DNA from: Opitutales bacterium UBA2995
Lineage (GTDB): Bacteria > Verrucomicrobiota > Verrucomicrobiia > Opitutales > UBA2995
DNA: 48,632 nucleotides
Direction: 5' to 3'
Assembly: GCA_002346535.1 (NCBI GenBank)
Contig: DDZZ01000047.1
Location: 1-48,632 of the forward strand
Part shown: positions 1-7,405 of the stretch, one piece after another
How the letters are laid out: every line of letters starts with the position of its first letter
How positions within the stretch are numbered: the first letter of the stretch is position 1
The notes under the pieces: model-generated
The model's database searches: none
What the model was told of the DNA's origin: nothing
The model's input: the letters and a program-made list of their open reading frames with translations, nothing else
Translations under genes and position numbers: made by a program

Positions 1-128
1 TCCTTGGTTACGGTCAGGCTATACTTTCCCTACACCAGGAACTCTTTCCAGAACCTAACATTCAATCCATATGAACAGAGTCCGGATAGAGTCTCATTTG
101 ACTTGCCACTAAGTTATGGGGTTGGTCA
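1..128. repeat. Contig-terminal dispersed repeat, left copy
   Basis: This stretch reappears as its reverse complement at 48505-48632 with four mismatches over 128 bases (positions 25, 35, 117 and 121 of the repeat). Homology stops at about base 128, where the left side continues into unique sequence. Both copies begin at exactly the same repeat base, which is how an assembler behaves when it runs into a multicopy element. The plus strand is open in frame 1 to a TAA at 130-132, so this may be the 3' end of a multicopy gene. A second, shorter frame (frame 3) ends at TGA 72-74, so the coding frame is not certain. No transposase motif is visible in so short a piece. Confidence 0.85.
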
Positions 129-132
129 ATAA
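1..132 (+). CDS. Possible 3' end of a multicopy gene (partial)
   Basis: Frame 1 is open from the contig edge to the TAA at 130-132 and would encode 43 residues ending in SFDLPLSYGVGQ. The second repeat copy is open in the same frame but stops eight codons' worth of sequence sooner, at a TAG. I do not recognise the protein. Frame 3 is also open for 23 codons, so the choice of frame rests only on length and on the near-coincidence of the stop with the end of the repeat. Treat it as a hint that the repeat is the tail of a gene carried by a mobile element. Confidence 0.3.
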   Translation, partial: SLVTVRLYFPYTRNSFQNLTFNPYEQSPDRVSFDLPLSYGVGQ

Positions 133-262
133 CTGATTCAATTCGCAGATAGATTGCTAACCTTTGAGTGATCCGATTTAGATCCGTGGAAACCTAGCCG
201 GTAGTTAAGCTGGTTCTCGAACGAGCCAAAAATTTGATAAAAACTGTCTAAACGATTAGACC

Positions 263-2149
263 CTAACGGGATGCAATGTGTCCCATTTTTTCAAAAAATC
301 GTTTGAGTATGGATTGGGCAATTGGAGCGGCTGTCATACCTCCTCCTAGAGAATCACCCTTTTCCCCTTCAATCATGACCGCAATTGCAATCTCCGGATC
401 TTCTATGGGCGCAAAACAAATTGTCCATGCCAGGTGGGTCATGCCGTCGCGTGTTTTAACCTGAGCCGTTCCGGTTTTTGCGGCAATTCTGACACCCGGA
501 ACTTTGACTAATTTGGCTGTGCCGTTGACTGCCGCCGCTTCCATTCCTCCGAGAAGCCGATTATAATTTACATCTGTTAATCCTATATTTCTTTTGCTGG
601 GAACAGCCTGGCGATAAGAATCAAAGATGACGGTTGGCGTGAAAGCTGTTTCCCTTCTGGCGAATGCCGCTGTAAAGCAGGCAACTTGTAAAGGTGTTAC
701 CCTTAAAGATCCCTGACCGATAGATAAGTTCGCCGTGTCGCCTGGGAACCAGGGCTGATTTTGTTTTTCCTGTTTCCATTCTCGGCTAGGAACGATCATG
801 TTGGCCGGTTCAAAGGGTAGCTCGATTCTGGTTGGTTGGTGCAGGTCAAACCGCTTGGCCTCATGGCTAATCAGGTCGACACCGATGTCCTGGCTGTATT
901 GATAGAAAAACACGTTGCAACTGCTCTTGATTGCTTCGTGTAGATTCACACCACCATGGCCAATCCTTACGTGACAACGAAATAACCTACTACCGACGTG
1001 ATAACTTCCGGAACAGTAAGTTTTCGTGGTTCCATCGATATAGCCTCCGCGGATTCCGGCCATAGCAGTTACAATTTTAAAGGTGGATCCGGGTGAATAC
1101 AGACCCTGCAAAGCACGGTTCATCCATGCTCCCCGTTCGTTGATATCTTTCGCAACCCGGGTCGGAATGTATGGACTCAGGTTATTCAGGTCGAAATCAG
1201 GCTTGCTGGCCATCACCAGAAGGTCACCTCGTTTTACATCCAAACCAATAACGGCACCGATTTGTTCACCCAACCCAACTTCAGCGATGTCTTGAAGTTC
1301 GGAATCAATGGTTAAGCGAAGGTCTTTACCTTGCACCGGTGTTTTTTGAGCTTTGGGTTCATATTGAAAACCTGAGGGATCTACCACCCAGATTTCCAGA
1401 CCGCTTTCCCCTTGCAGGTGACTATCGAACTGTTTCTCAATTCCGCTTCTGCCTTCATAACCCCGCACGGAAAAAGTCATTAGATCATCCCCGGGTAAAT
1501 TTCCAGAGACAGTTTCTTCAGAGTTTCCTACGTAGCCGATCGTGTGAGCCGCCAATGATCCATAAGGGTAATAACGAGCGTTCGAGGTGTAAATTTGTAC
1601 GGGAGATTGAACAGGCACTTGTTCGAGTAGCAATGCGTATTCCTCAGGCTCCATGTCGTTTAAAAGAGGGAAGGGTAGAAGAAGCTGTTGGCTAAAATGG
1701 CGTTCAATATCCTTTGAACTGATTTCCAACTTTCTTCCTATAGCTGAGCTAACCTGTTCTATGTACCGCTTAACAACGTTAAGGCGGGCTTCGATGTTGA
1801 TATCTCCACTGGATGGAACTTGATCTTGCGGCAAGGTATCGTAGTGGGTTCTCAATTTTTGCCACTCTTGCCTGAATTCCGGCCTTAGTTCGTTTAAGAA
1901 TACCACTGCTGAATACCGGGGACGGTTGCCGACGAGAAGACGGCCTTCCCTGTCGTAAATGTTCCCCCGCGGTCCCGGAATAATGATTCGGCGTAGGCTT
2001 TGACGGTCGCCTTTTTCCGCATATTCCGAGAAGCGGAACAATTGCCGGTAGGTTAAGCCGATGGATAAAACAAAAAGTACAATAATGAGTAAATAAGTTA
2101 CCACGCGAAGACGCGGGTTATAATTACGAAATATCTCGATAATCTTCAT
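263..2149 (-). CDS. mrdA: Penicillin-binding protein 2 (peptidoglycan D,D-transpeptidase)
   Basis: This is the elongasome transpeptidase that cross-links peptidoglycan in the periplasm during side-wall growth. The 628-residue length fits PBP2. One N-terminal membrane anchor lies at about residues 16-36, followed by the PBP dimerisation domain and the transpeptidase domain. The three active-site motifs are present: S355-T-F-K (nucleophile Ser355), S410-C-N412 and K558-T-G560. The ATG overlaps the mreD stop by four bases (ATGA), which indicates translational coupling. It is the last gene of the mreB-mreC-mreD-mrdA run, the classical rod-shape order. The gene ends 131 bases from the end of the terminal repeat. 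Confidence 0.95.
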   Translation of the reverse strand: MKIIEIFRNYNPRLRVVTYLLIIVLFVLSIGLTYRQLFRFSEYAEKGDRQSLRRIIIPGPRGNIYDREGRLLVGNRPRYSAVVFLNELRPEFRQEWQKLRTHYDTLPQDQVPSSGDINIEARLNVVKRYIEQVSSAIGRKLEISSKDIERHFSQQLLLPFPLLNDMEPEEYALLLEQVPVQSPVQIYTSNARYYPYGSLAAHTIGYVGNSEETVSGNLPGDDLMTFSVRGYEGRSGIEKQFDSHLQGESGLEIWVVDPSGFQYEPKAQKTPVQGKDLRLTIDSELQDIAEVGLGEQIGAVIGLDVKRGDLLVMASKPDFDLNNLSPYIPTRVAKDINERGAWMNRALQGLYSPGSTFKIVTAMAGIRGGYIDGTTKTYCSGSYHVGSRLFRCHVRIGHGGVNLHEAIKSSCNVFFYQYSQDIGVDLISHEAKRFDLHQPTRIELPFEPANMIVPSREWKQEKQNQPWFPGDTANLSIGQGSLRVTPLQVACFTAAFARRETAFTPTVIFDSYRQAVPSKRNIGLTDVNYNRLLGGMEAAAVNGTAKLVKVPGVRIAAKTGTAQVKTRDGMTHLAWTICFAPIEDPEIAIAVMIEGEKGDSLGGGMTAAPIAQSILKRFFEKMGHIASR

Positions 2150-2685
2150 TTCGCTGCTCTTAGCGCCGAACCTTCATGTACTCTAAACATCAGCAGTACC
2201 TGTTTGTGATAAGTGATAAGCCAACCTGCAAAGACCTGCAATATCAATAGGGACAGTATTAGGTGCAAAAGGTTTAAAAATATGAAGGGCGGCGTAAATC
2301 CGAAGCGAAGTCCTGCCATAACGGTGTAGAAGAAATAGAGGGCCAGATTCGTCAGAAGGATCACCGGTTTAAGTACTCGACTGCGCTCCAAATGGATTTT
2401 GTTTCTCAGGTAGAAAAGAATGGTGAACGCGGCCATGACTGGAAGAAGACTGGTTCCCATGCTCCAAGATTCACCAGCATCATAAAAGATGGAAAACAGA
2501 ACAACCGTGGCCAATCCTTGTCCAGCAGGCAGGTATAGTGCGGGAAAAGCCACAAACAATCCGTTCATGAAAAAGAAAAGAGAAACGGTGGCGAGCGATT
2601 GGTTTAATTGACTTAACAATACCAGACCAAGGGCTTGAAGTACGGCGATAATTAACCACCGAAAACCTTCGAGGCTCTTATCCAT
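2146..2685 (-). CDS. mreD: Rod shape-determining protein MreD
   Basis: A small integral membrane protein of the elongasome. The roughly 179 residues are dominated by hydrophobic helices (five or six predicted by eye), as in MreD, a family with weak primary-sequence conservation; the assignment leans on position between mreC and mrdA. I chose the ATG at 2685. A longer version from TTG at 2694 is possible and would overlap the end of mreC by 17 bases. The stop overlaps the mrdA start. Confidence 0.85.
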   Translation of the reverse strand: MDKSLEGFRWLIIAVLQALGLVLLSQLNQSLATVSLFFFMNGLFVAFPALYLPAGQGLATVVLFSIFYDAGESWSMGTSLLPVMAAFTILFYLRNKIHLERSRVLKPVILLTNLALYFFYTVMAGLRFGFTPPFIFLNLLHLILSLLILQVFAGWLITYHKQVLLMFRVHEGSALRAAK

Positions 2686-3511
2686 CGGTTTCAAGTTTTC
2701 TAAGTACGGCTACTTCGCGGAGCAGGTTCAAGTCTTCCGAGAGTTCCACATCCCCGCTTTGAAATAATCCATCGCTGGATGCATCCAGGCGTCGTACGAA
2801 TCCAATGGTAAGCCCGGCTGGAAAAACCCCGCCTAATCCGGAGGTAACGAGGCGTCTGGGATGCTCACGGTTTATTTGAATATCGGTTGGAACTTTTTCC
2901 ACACGACCCCTTGGAGAAGTAAAGGGGCCACTGATAGTTCCCTGGTAAAGCACGGGTCTTTTATCTCCTTCGAAAACGGCCGCCAGTCTCATATTGGGGG
3001 AGGTAATCAGGTCGATGATACTTGTCGTCAGTTTGACCTCTCGTATCTTGCCGACTATGCCATCCGAGAAGACCACGGGAGCTCCTTCGGAAATATTGTA
3101 GTTCCTTCCTTTGCGAATTGTGATTTCTTGCCACCAGCCATTCGTATCACGCCGGGCAATACGCCCGACTTCGGATTCATAGCTGGGTAGTGAAGGTAAA
3201 TTAAATAGGGATTCAAGCCTGTCTACTTGAGCGCTGAGGGTATCAAGTTCCTGAACCTGGAATTGAAGGCTGGCATTGAGGCGAGCCAAGTCCCGTCCTT
3301 CCTCAATGAGGGCTTTTTTATTTTCTAGACGACCCGTCCAGAACTTTTGAACGTCGCGCACAAAAGATCCGCCGATCCATGCAGGAGCTTGAAATTCGTA
3401 AAAGAAATCTTCGGTGAGTTTCTTGAAGAAGGTCGGGACGGTGATCCAGATTAACAGAACCAGTCCCATGAGAATGAGGGGCTTAAAGTTCTGTTTGCGT
3501 TCCTTTGGCAA
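2678..3511 (-). CDS. mreC: Rod shape-determining protein MreC
   Basis: A bitopic periplasmic scaffold that links MreB to the peptidoglycan synthases. It has a basic N-terminus, one membrane helix at about residues 12-27, a coiled coil at about 65-100 and the beta-rich MreC domain with the typical stretch RKGRNYNISEGAPVVFSDGI. The 277-residue length is normal. The start is a TTG; an in-frame TAG lies a few codons upstream, and the first ATG (codon 15) would remove the basic N-terminus. It is 29 bases downstream of mreB. Confidence 0.93.
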   Translation of the reverse strand: MPKERKQNFKPLILMGLVLLIWITVPTFFKKLTEDFFYEFQAPAWIGGSFVRDVQKFWTGRLENKKALIEEGRDLARLNASLQFQVQELDTLSAQVDRLESLFNLPSLPSYESEVGRIARRDTNGWWQEITIRKGRNYNISEGAPVVFSDGIVGKIREVKLTTSIIDLITSPNMRLAAVFEGDKRPVLYQGTISGPFTSPRGRVEKVPTDIQINREHPRRLVTSGLGGVFPAGLTIGFVRRLDASSDGLFQSGDVELSEDLNLLREVAVLRKLETDG

Positions 3512-3540
3512 CGGACGAAACGGCTATATTTGCTTTTGAC

Positions 3541-4569
3541 TCAATGAGGATTGGATACTTCTCCCAATAGAGAGGCTAAATCTTCTAAAACGGCTCCTGT
3601 TCCATGAGCAACGGCGCTCAGCGGATCGTCGGCAATAATTACGGGAAGGCCGGTTGCATCACTCAGCAGGTGATCCAAATTTTTTAGCATGGCTCCACCA
3701 CCTGCAAGGACAAACCCTCGATCTACCAAATCGGCGGAAAGTTCAGGTGGGCATCTTTCCAATGCATTTCTCACTAGATCGACAATTGCATTGATAGTGT
3801 CCGTAAGCGCCTCCCGAATTTCCTGAGAGGAAATATGGAGAGTTTTGGGAAGTCCGGCCACGGAATCCCGTCCTCTAACTTCCAGTGATAGTTCTTCATC
3901 CAGTGGTGCAGCTGAGCCGATTTTAACCTTAATTTCTTCGGCGGTTCGTTCGCCTATGAGCAGGTTGTAGGCACGCTTCATATAGTTTATATTGGCTGCA
4001 TCAAGTTCGTCACCGCCGACGCGGATGCTTTTTGAATAAACGACTCCCGCTAATGAAATAATGGCTACTTCCGTCGTGCCTCCTCCGATATCGACAATCA
4101 TGTTGGCTGCAGGTTCATCGATGGGTAAACCGACACCGATCGCCGCGGCCATGGGTTCTTCCAGTAGAAGCACATCTCTGGCTCCGGCGTGAACCGCGGA
4201 CTCCCGAACGGCTCTTCGTTCAACCTCGGTGATTCCCGATGGAACGGCGACCACTACCCTCGGAGGTACCACACTCATATTGCTGTGCACTTTTTTGATA
4301 AAGTAGCGCAGCATGGCTTCGGTAATTTCGAAATCGGCAATTACGCCGTCGCGCATAGGCCTGAGCGCGGTGATGTTACCCGGGGTCCGGCCAAGCATCT
4401 TTTTCGCTTCCAAACCTACGGCATGGACTTTGCGAGTTCCGGTGTGAATGGCTACCACGCTAGGTTCGCGCAGAACAATTCCTTTGTCCTTGGCAAATAC
4501 CAGCGTATTTGCGGTACCCAAATCTATGCCAATATCGCTTGAAAGAAATCCAAAGAAACGTCCTAACAT
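3541..4569 (-). CDS. mreB: Rod shape-determining actin homologue MreB
   Basis: The bacterial actin that organises side-wall synthesis. The 342-residue length is standard. Phosphate-binding loops are visible at DLGTANTLVF (about residues 17-26) and IVDIGGGTTEVAIIS (about 168-182), with the adenosine motif GFVLAGGGAMLKNLD near the C-terminus. The N-terminal MLGRFFGFLSSDIGIDLG resembles the membrane-binding amphipathic helix of MreB proteins. It leads the mreBCD-mrdA run; the ATG has no Shine-Dalgarno sequence. Confidence 0.97.
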   Translation of the reverse strand: MLGRFFGFLSSDIGIDLGTANTLVFAKDKGIVLREPSVVAIHTGTRKVHAVGLEAKKMLGRTPGNITALRPMRDGVIADFEITEAMLRYFIKKVHSNMSVVPPRVVVAVPSGITEVERRAVRESAVHAGARDVLLLEEPMAAAIGVGLPIDEPAANMIVDIGGGTTEVAIISLAGVVYSKSIRVGGDELDAANINYMKRAYNLLIGERTAEEIKVKIGSAAPLDEELSLEVRGRDSVAGLPKTLHISSQEIREALTDTINAIVDLVRNALERCPPELSADLVDRGFVLAGGGAMLKNLDHLLSDATGLPVIIADDPLSAVAHGTGAVLEDLASLLGEVSNPH

Positions 4570-4652
4570 TTGAGAGTCAGAATTTGAGTCGGGTTGAGAA
4601 CAGAGGAAGGTTTATTAAAAAGGAGATAAGTGATTTTTTAAGGAATGGAAAT

Positions 4653-4961
4653 TTATTTTTCCGAGTCTGCCGAAGTTGTCTCGGTTGGTTCGCTCTCGGC
4701 GGACGATGGCTCGGTATGTGCCGGTTTTGGTTCCGGTGGCTTTTGTTTTTGGGGGTCCGGTTCTTCTTCCATTGCTGATTTGATGTCTTCTTCTACCTCT
4801 TTGGTAGCTTTCTTAAACTCCTTCATGGCTTTTCCCATACCCCGGGCAAGTTCGGGTAGTTTTTTTGCTCCGAAGAGCAGGAGAATCAAGAAAACAACTA
4901 CAAAGATTTCCAAGGGCCCCAGCTGTTGAAAAATAGCGAGTGATATATTTGGTGCTATCAT
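4653..4961 (-). CDS. tatA: Sec-independent translocase TatA-type subunit
   Basis: Pore-forming component of the twin-arginine pathway that exports folded proteins. The 102 residues show one membrane helix (about 15-34), the hinge FGAKKLPELARGMGKA and an amphipathic helix, then an acidic, proline-rich tail as in TatA. TatA and TatB cannot be separated safely by eye; the FG hinge and short length favour TatA. No tatC is in the window. A likely client encoded here is the DUF1501 protein at 21169-22560, which has an SRRKFLG signal. It sits between the frameshifted lipoprotein and mreB. Confidence 0.9.
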   Translation of the reverse strand: MIAPNISLAIFQQLGPLEIFVVVFLILLLFGAKKLPELARGMGKAMKEFKKATKEVEEDIKSAMEEEPDPQKQKPPEPKPAHTEPSSAESEPTETTSADSEK

Positions 4962-5117
4962 AATTTATTAAAAGTAATTCTGATTAATGTTCGATGACTA
5001 AAGATAGTGCAAGTCAAGAGCTTGAAACAGGTTTAAATGTTTTTACGTCCGTTTTTTTAAGTCTGCTAGAAGATTTTTCAAACTCTTTACCAGATTCGTC
5101 CTTGCCTTTACCTAAAA

Positions 5118-5459
5118 TCAGGGCTGGGTTCGCATGACAACCTCATCTTCGAGGTTGAGTTCTCCTTGAAAAACCACCATTCCAACACTTTGTCCGGTGC
5201 GAATTCTCGTAGGCCCGAGTTGGCCCGACACCTTCCCCTGGCTATTTCAGGCAAATAGATTGTCTTCCAGAGAACTGGTTGAGGGTCCATACGACCGCAA
5301 TTGAATGAAGTTCTGGGGTCCACTTGGAAAATCTTGCCGACCTGTTGAAAGGAAGGTGGATCGATTTGAGGTTTTACCAGAATGGAGGAGGTGGGATTTG
5401 ATTCACATGCCGAGAGAAGCATTATGGACAGTCCGGCCAAACTGCCTTGAATACTTCAC
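5118..5459 (-). pseudogene. Frameshifted lipoprotein gene between rpoD and tatA
   Basis: The reading frame carries a lipobox-like LLSAC near the start but breaks twice. The longest open frame (5108-5440, TTG start) runs on without family character after about residue 76. One base inserted at the C run near 5233-5238 restores a clean ending, KVSGQLGPTRIRTGQSV and onward, stopping at 5118-5120. A second shift near 5441 would join the GTG at 5457-5459, directly after the rpoD stop, and give a normal signal sequence MKYSRQ-LAGLSIMLLSAC. I do not recognise the protein. Either the gene is decaying or the consensus has two indels in homopolymers. Confidence 0.5.
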
Positions 5460-7394
5460 TTAGGGATTCAGCTGTTTTTCATTCTTGGCAATACCAAGGT
5501 TGGATTCGACATGATCACCGTCGAAGAAACCGTAAAGTTGGCGAATACGGGTTGGATGCCTCATTTTTCTCAACGCTTTAGCTTCTATTTGCCGGATGCG
5601 TTCGCGGGTCACATTGAACTGGCGACCCACCTCTTCCAGGGTGCGGCTATAACCGTCGACGAGGCCAAACCTCAATGACAAGACCCGTCTTTCTCTTTCA
5701 GTCAAACTATCGAGGACATCTACAATTTTCTCTCGGAGCAGGCTATAGGCGGTCATGTCATATGGATTTTCAGCTCCCTTGTCCTCAATAAAATCTCCGA
5801 AGTTCGTGTCGTCGCTGTCACCTACCGGGCTTTGCAGACTGATCGGCTGTTGAGCCATTTTCATAATCGACTGAACCCGTTCAACAGGTAGCTGCATTTC
5901 TTCGGCAACCTCCTCAGCGGTCGGCTCGTGTCCAAGTTCTTGATATAGTTGTTTTTGGACCTGCATGACCTTGTTGAGCGTTTCAATCATATGGACGGGG
6001 ATTCGAATTGTGCGGGCCTGGTCAGCAATTGACCGGGTAATCGCTTGGCGAATCCACCAAGTCGCGTAGGTCGAAAATTTATAGCCTCGGCGGTACTCAA
6101 ATTTTTCCACCGCCTTCATCAGGCCCATGTTGCCTTCCTGAATGAGATCTAGAAAGGAAAGGCCCCGATTGGTGTATTTTTTCGCAATGGAGATCACAAG
6201 TCGGAGGTTGGCCTCGACCATTTCCGTCTTGGCACGGTGCGCTCTTCGCATAGCAATGCGGACCTCCCTTACAAGATTGACCAGCTCGAATGCATCAATA
6301 CGGCTATCCGTCCTAAAGTTATCCAGCTCTTTGAGCATGGCTTCTTTTATTTTGGTCGGAATTTTTTTGGTTTTCGACCGCTCATTCATGCTCAGTTCCT
6401 GGTCAATCTCATCGATGCGTTTGATTTGAGGACCGAGGTTGATTAGGAATTCTTCAAAAACCTTGAGTTTAAAACAGAACTTTTTGAAGTTTGTCGATAA
6501 CTGTGCCTCGTACTTTTTAAACCGAGTATTGGCTCGCTTGGCACTGGTAGAATTGTTCGCATTCAGGTGGCTATTCCATGCTTTCTCGCAACGTGCTTCG
6601 AGGTGTTCCACCGTTTCAAGTAGTTTGGGCAGCATCTTGAAATATTTTTCCCGGCTATCCACTTTTTTATCCAGGACAACCCGATCGAAACGTTCATCGC
6701 GGTTAATGAGTTTAGTCGCCAGTTTGATGTTGAACTGACTGGTAATCCCAACGGAAAATAAAATGTTCTGAGCTTTTTGCTCAGCCCTTTCAATTCGTTT
6801 GGAAATTTCTACTTCCTGTTCACGGGTCAATAGAGGAACTTGACCCATCTGCTTGAGGTACATGCGAACCGGATCGTCGAGGATGTCATATTGCGAAGCT
6901 TTGACCTCCTCTTCCTCTGATTCTTCCATGCGCTGTTTGTAGCTCTCAACTTCCCCAGAATCGATAATGTCGATTTCCAGGTTCTCCAAAATGGAGATGA
7001 CGTTTTCGATTTCATCGGGGCTATCGATGGTCTCAGGAAGGGCTTCGTTGATATTGGCGAAAGTGAGAAATCCTTGCTCCTTGGATTTTCGAATAAGGAG
7101 ACGAATCTTCTCGTTGATATCCTTTTCTTTTTCTTGAGCAGTCTGTGGCTTGGTAGCACCTTCTTTTGCTTCTTTTTTGGGAGTATCTTTAGTAGTTGGA
7201 GGGGCTTCTGCAGCTTCCTTCTTTGCCGGTTCCTTTTTGTGTGTTTTCTTTGGAACTGCTTTGGAGACCTTCTTCGCCACAGCCTTCTTCGCCGCAGCTT
7301 TTTTAGCTTTGGTTGCTTTTTTGACTGCCTTTCTTGCTGTCTTTTTGGAAGCAGATTTGTTCGTGGAGGCCTTCTTTTTGGTTTTAGCGGGCAT
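5460..7394 (-). CDS. rpoD: RNA polymerase primary sigma factor RpoD with lysine/alanine-rich tail
   Basis: The housekeeping sigma-70 factor. Region 1.2 begins at about residue 173 (DDPVRMYLKQMG), region 2 lies at about 390-460 with LIQEGNMGLMKAVEKFEYR and the -10-reading helix YATWWIRQAITRSIAD, and the region 4 helix-turn-helix for the -35 element is at about 575-605 (TLEEVGRQFNVTRERIRQI). The first 90 or so residues are an extreme Lys/Ala-rich tract of AKK-type repeats resembling histone H1 tails, ahead of region 1.1. The ATG lies 11 bases after the dnaG stop, so the dnaG-rpoD pairing of the macromolecular synthesis operon is kept. Confidence 0.97.
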   Translation of the reverse strand: MPAKTKKKASTNKSASKKTARKAVKKATKAKKAAAKKAVAKKVSKAVPKKTHKKEPAKKEAAEAPPTTKDTPKKEAKEGATKPQTAQEKEKDINEKIRLLIRKSKEQGFLTFANINEALPETIDSPDEIENVISILENLEIDIIDSGEVESYKQRMEESEEEEVKASQYDILDDPVRMYLKQMGQVPLLTREQEVEISKRIERAEQKAQNILFSVGITSQFNIKLATKLINRDERFDRVVLDKKVDSREKYFKMLPKLLETVEHLEARCEKAWNSHLNANNSTSAKRANTRFKKYEAQLSTNFKKFCFKLKVFEEFLINLGPQIKRIDEIDQELSMNERSKTKKIPTKIKEAMLKELDNFRTDSRIDAFELVNLVREVRIAMRRAHRAKTEMVEANLRLVISIAKKYTNRGLSFLDLIQEGNMGLMKAVEKFEYRRGYKFSTYATWWIRQAITRSIADQARTIRIPVHMIETLNKVMQVQKQLYQELGHEPTAEEVAEEMQLPVERVQSIMKMAQQPISLQSPVGDSDDTNFGDFIEDKGAENPYDMTAYSLLREKIVDVLDSLTERERRVLSLRFGLVDGYSRTLEEVGRQFNVTRERIRQIEAKALRKMRHPTRIRQLYGFFDGDHVESNLGIAKNEKQLNP

Positions 7395-7405
7395 AGTGAA
7401 TGACT

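Noticed and set aside
209..226. Hairpin GCTGGTTC-TC-GAACGAGC as terminator of mrdA
   Set aside because: It has a central mismatch and no T tract in the direction of mrdA transcription.
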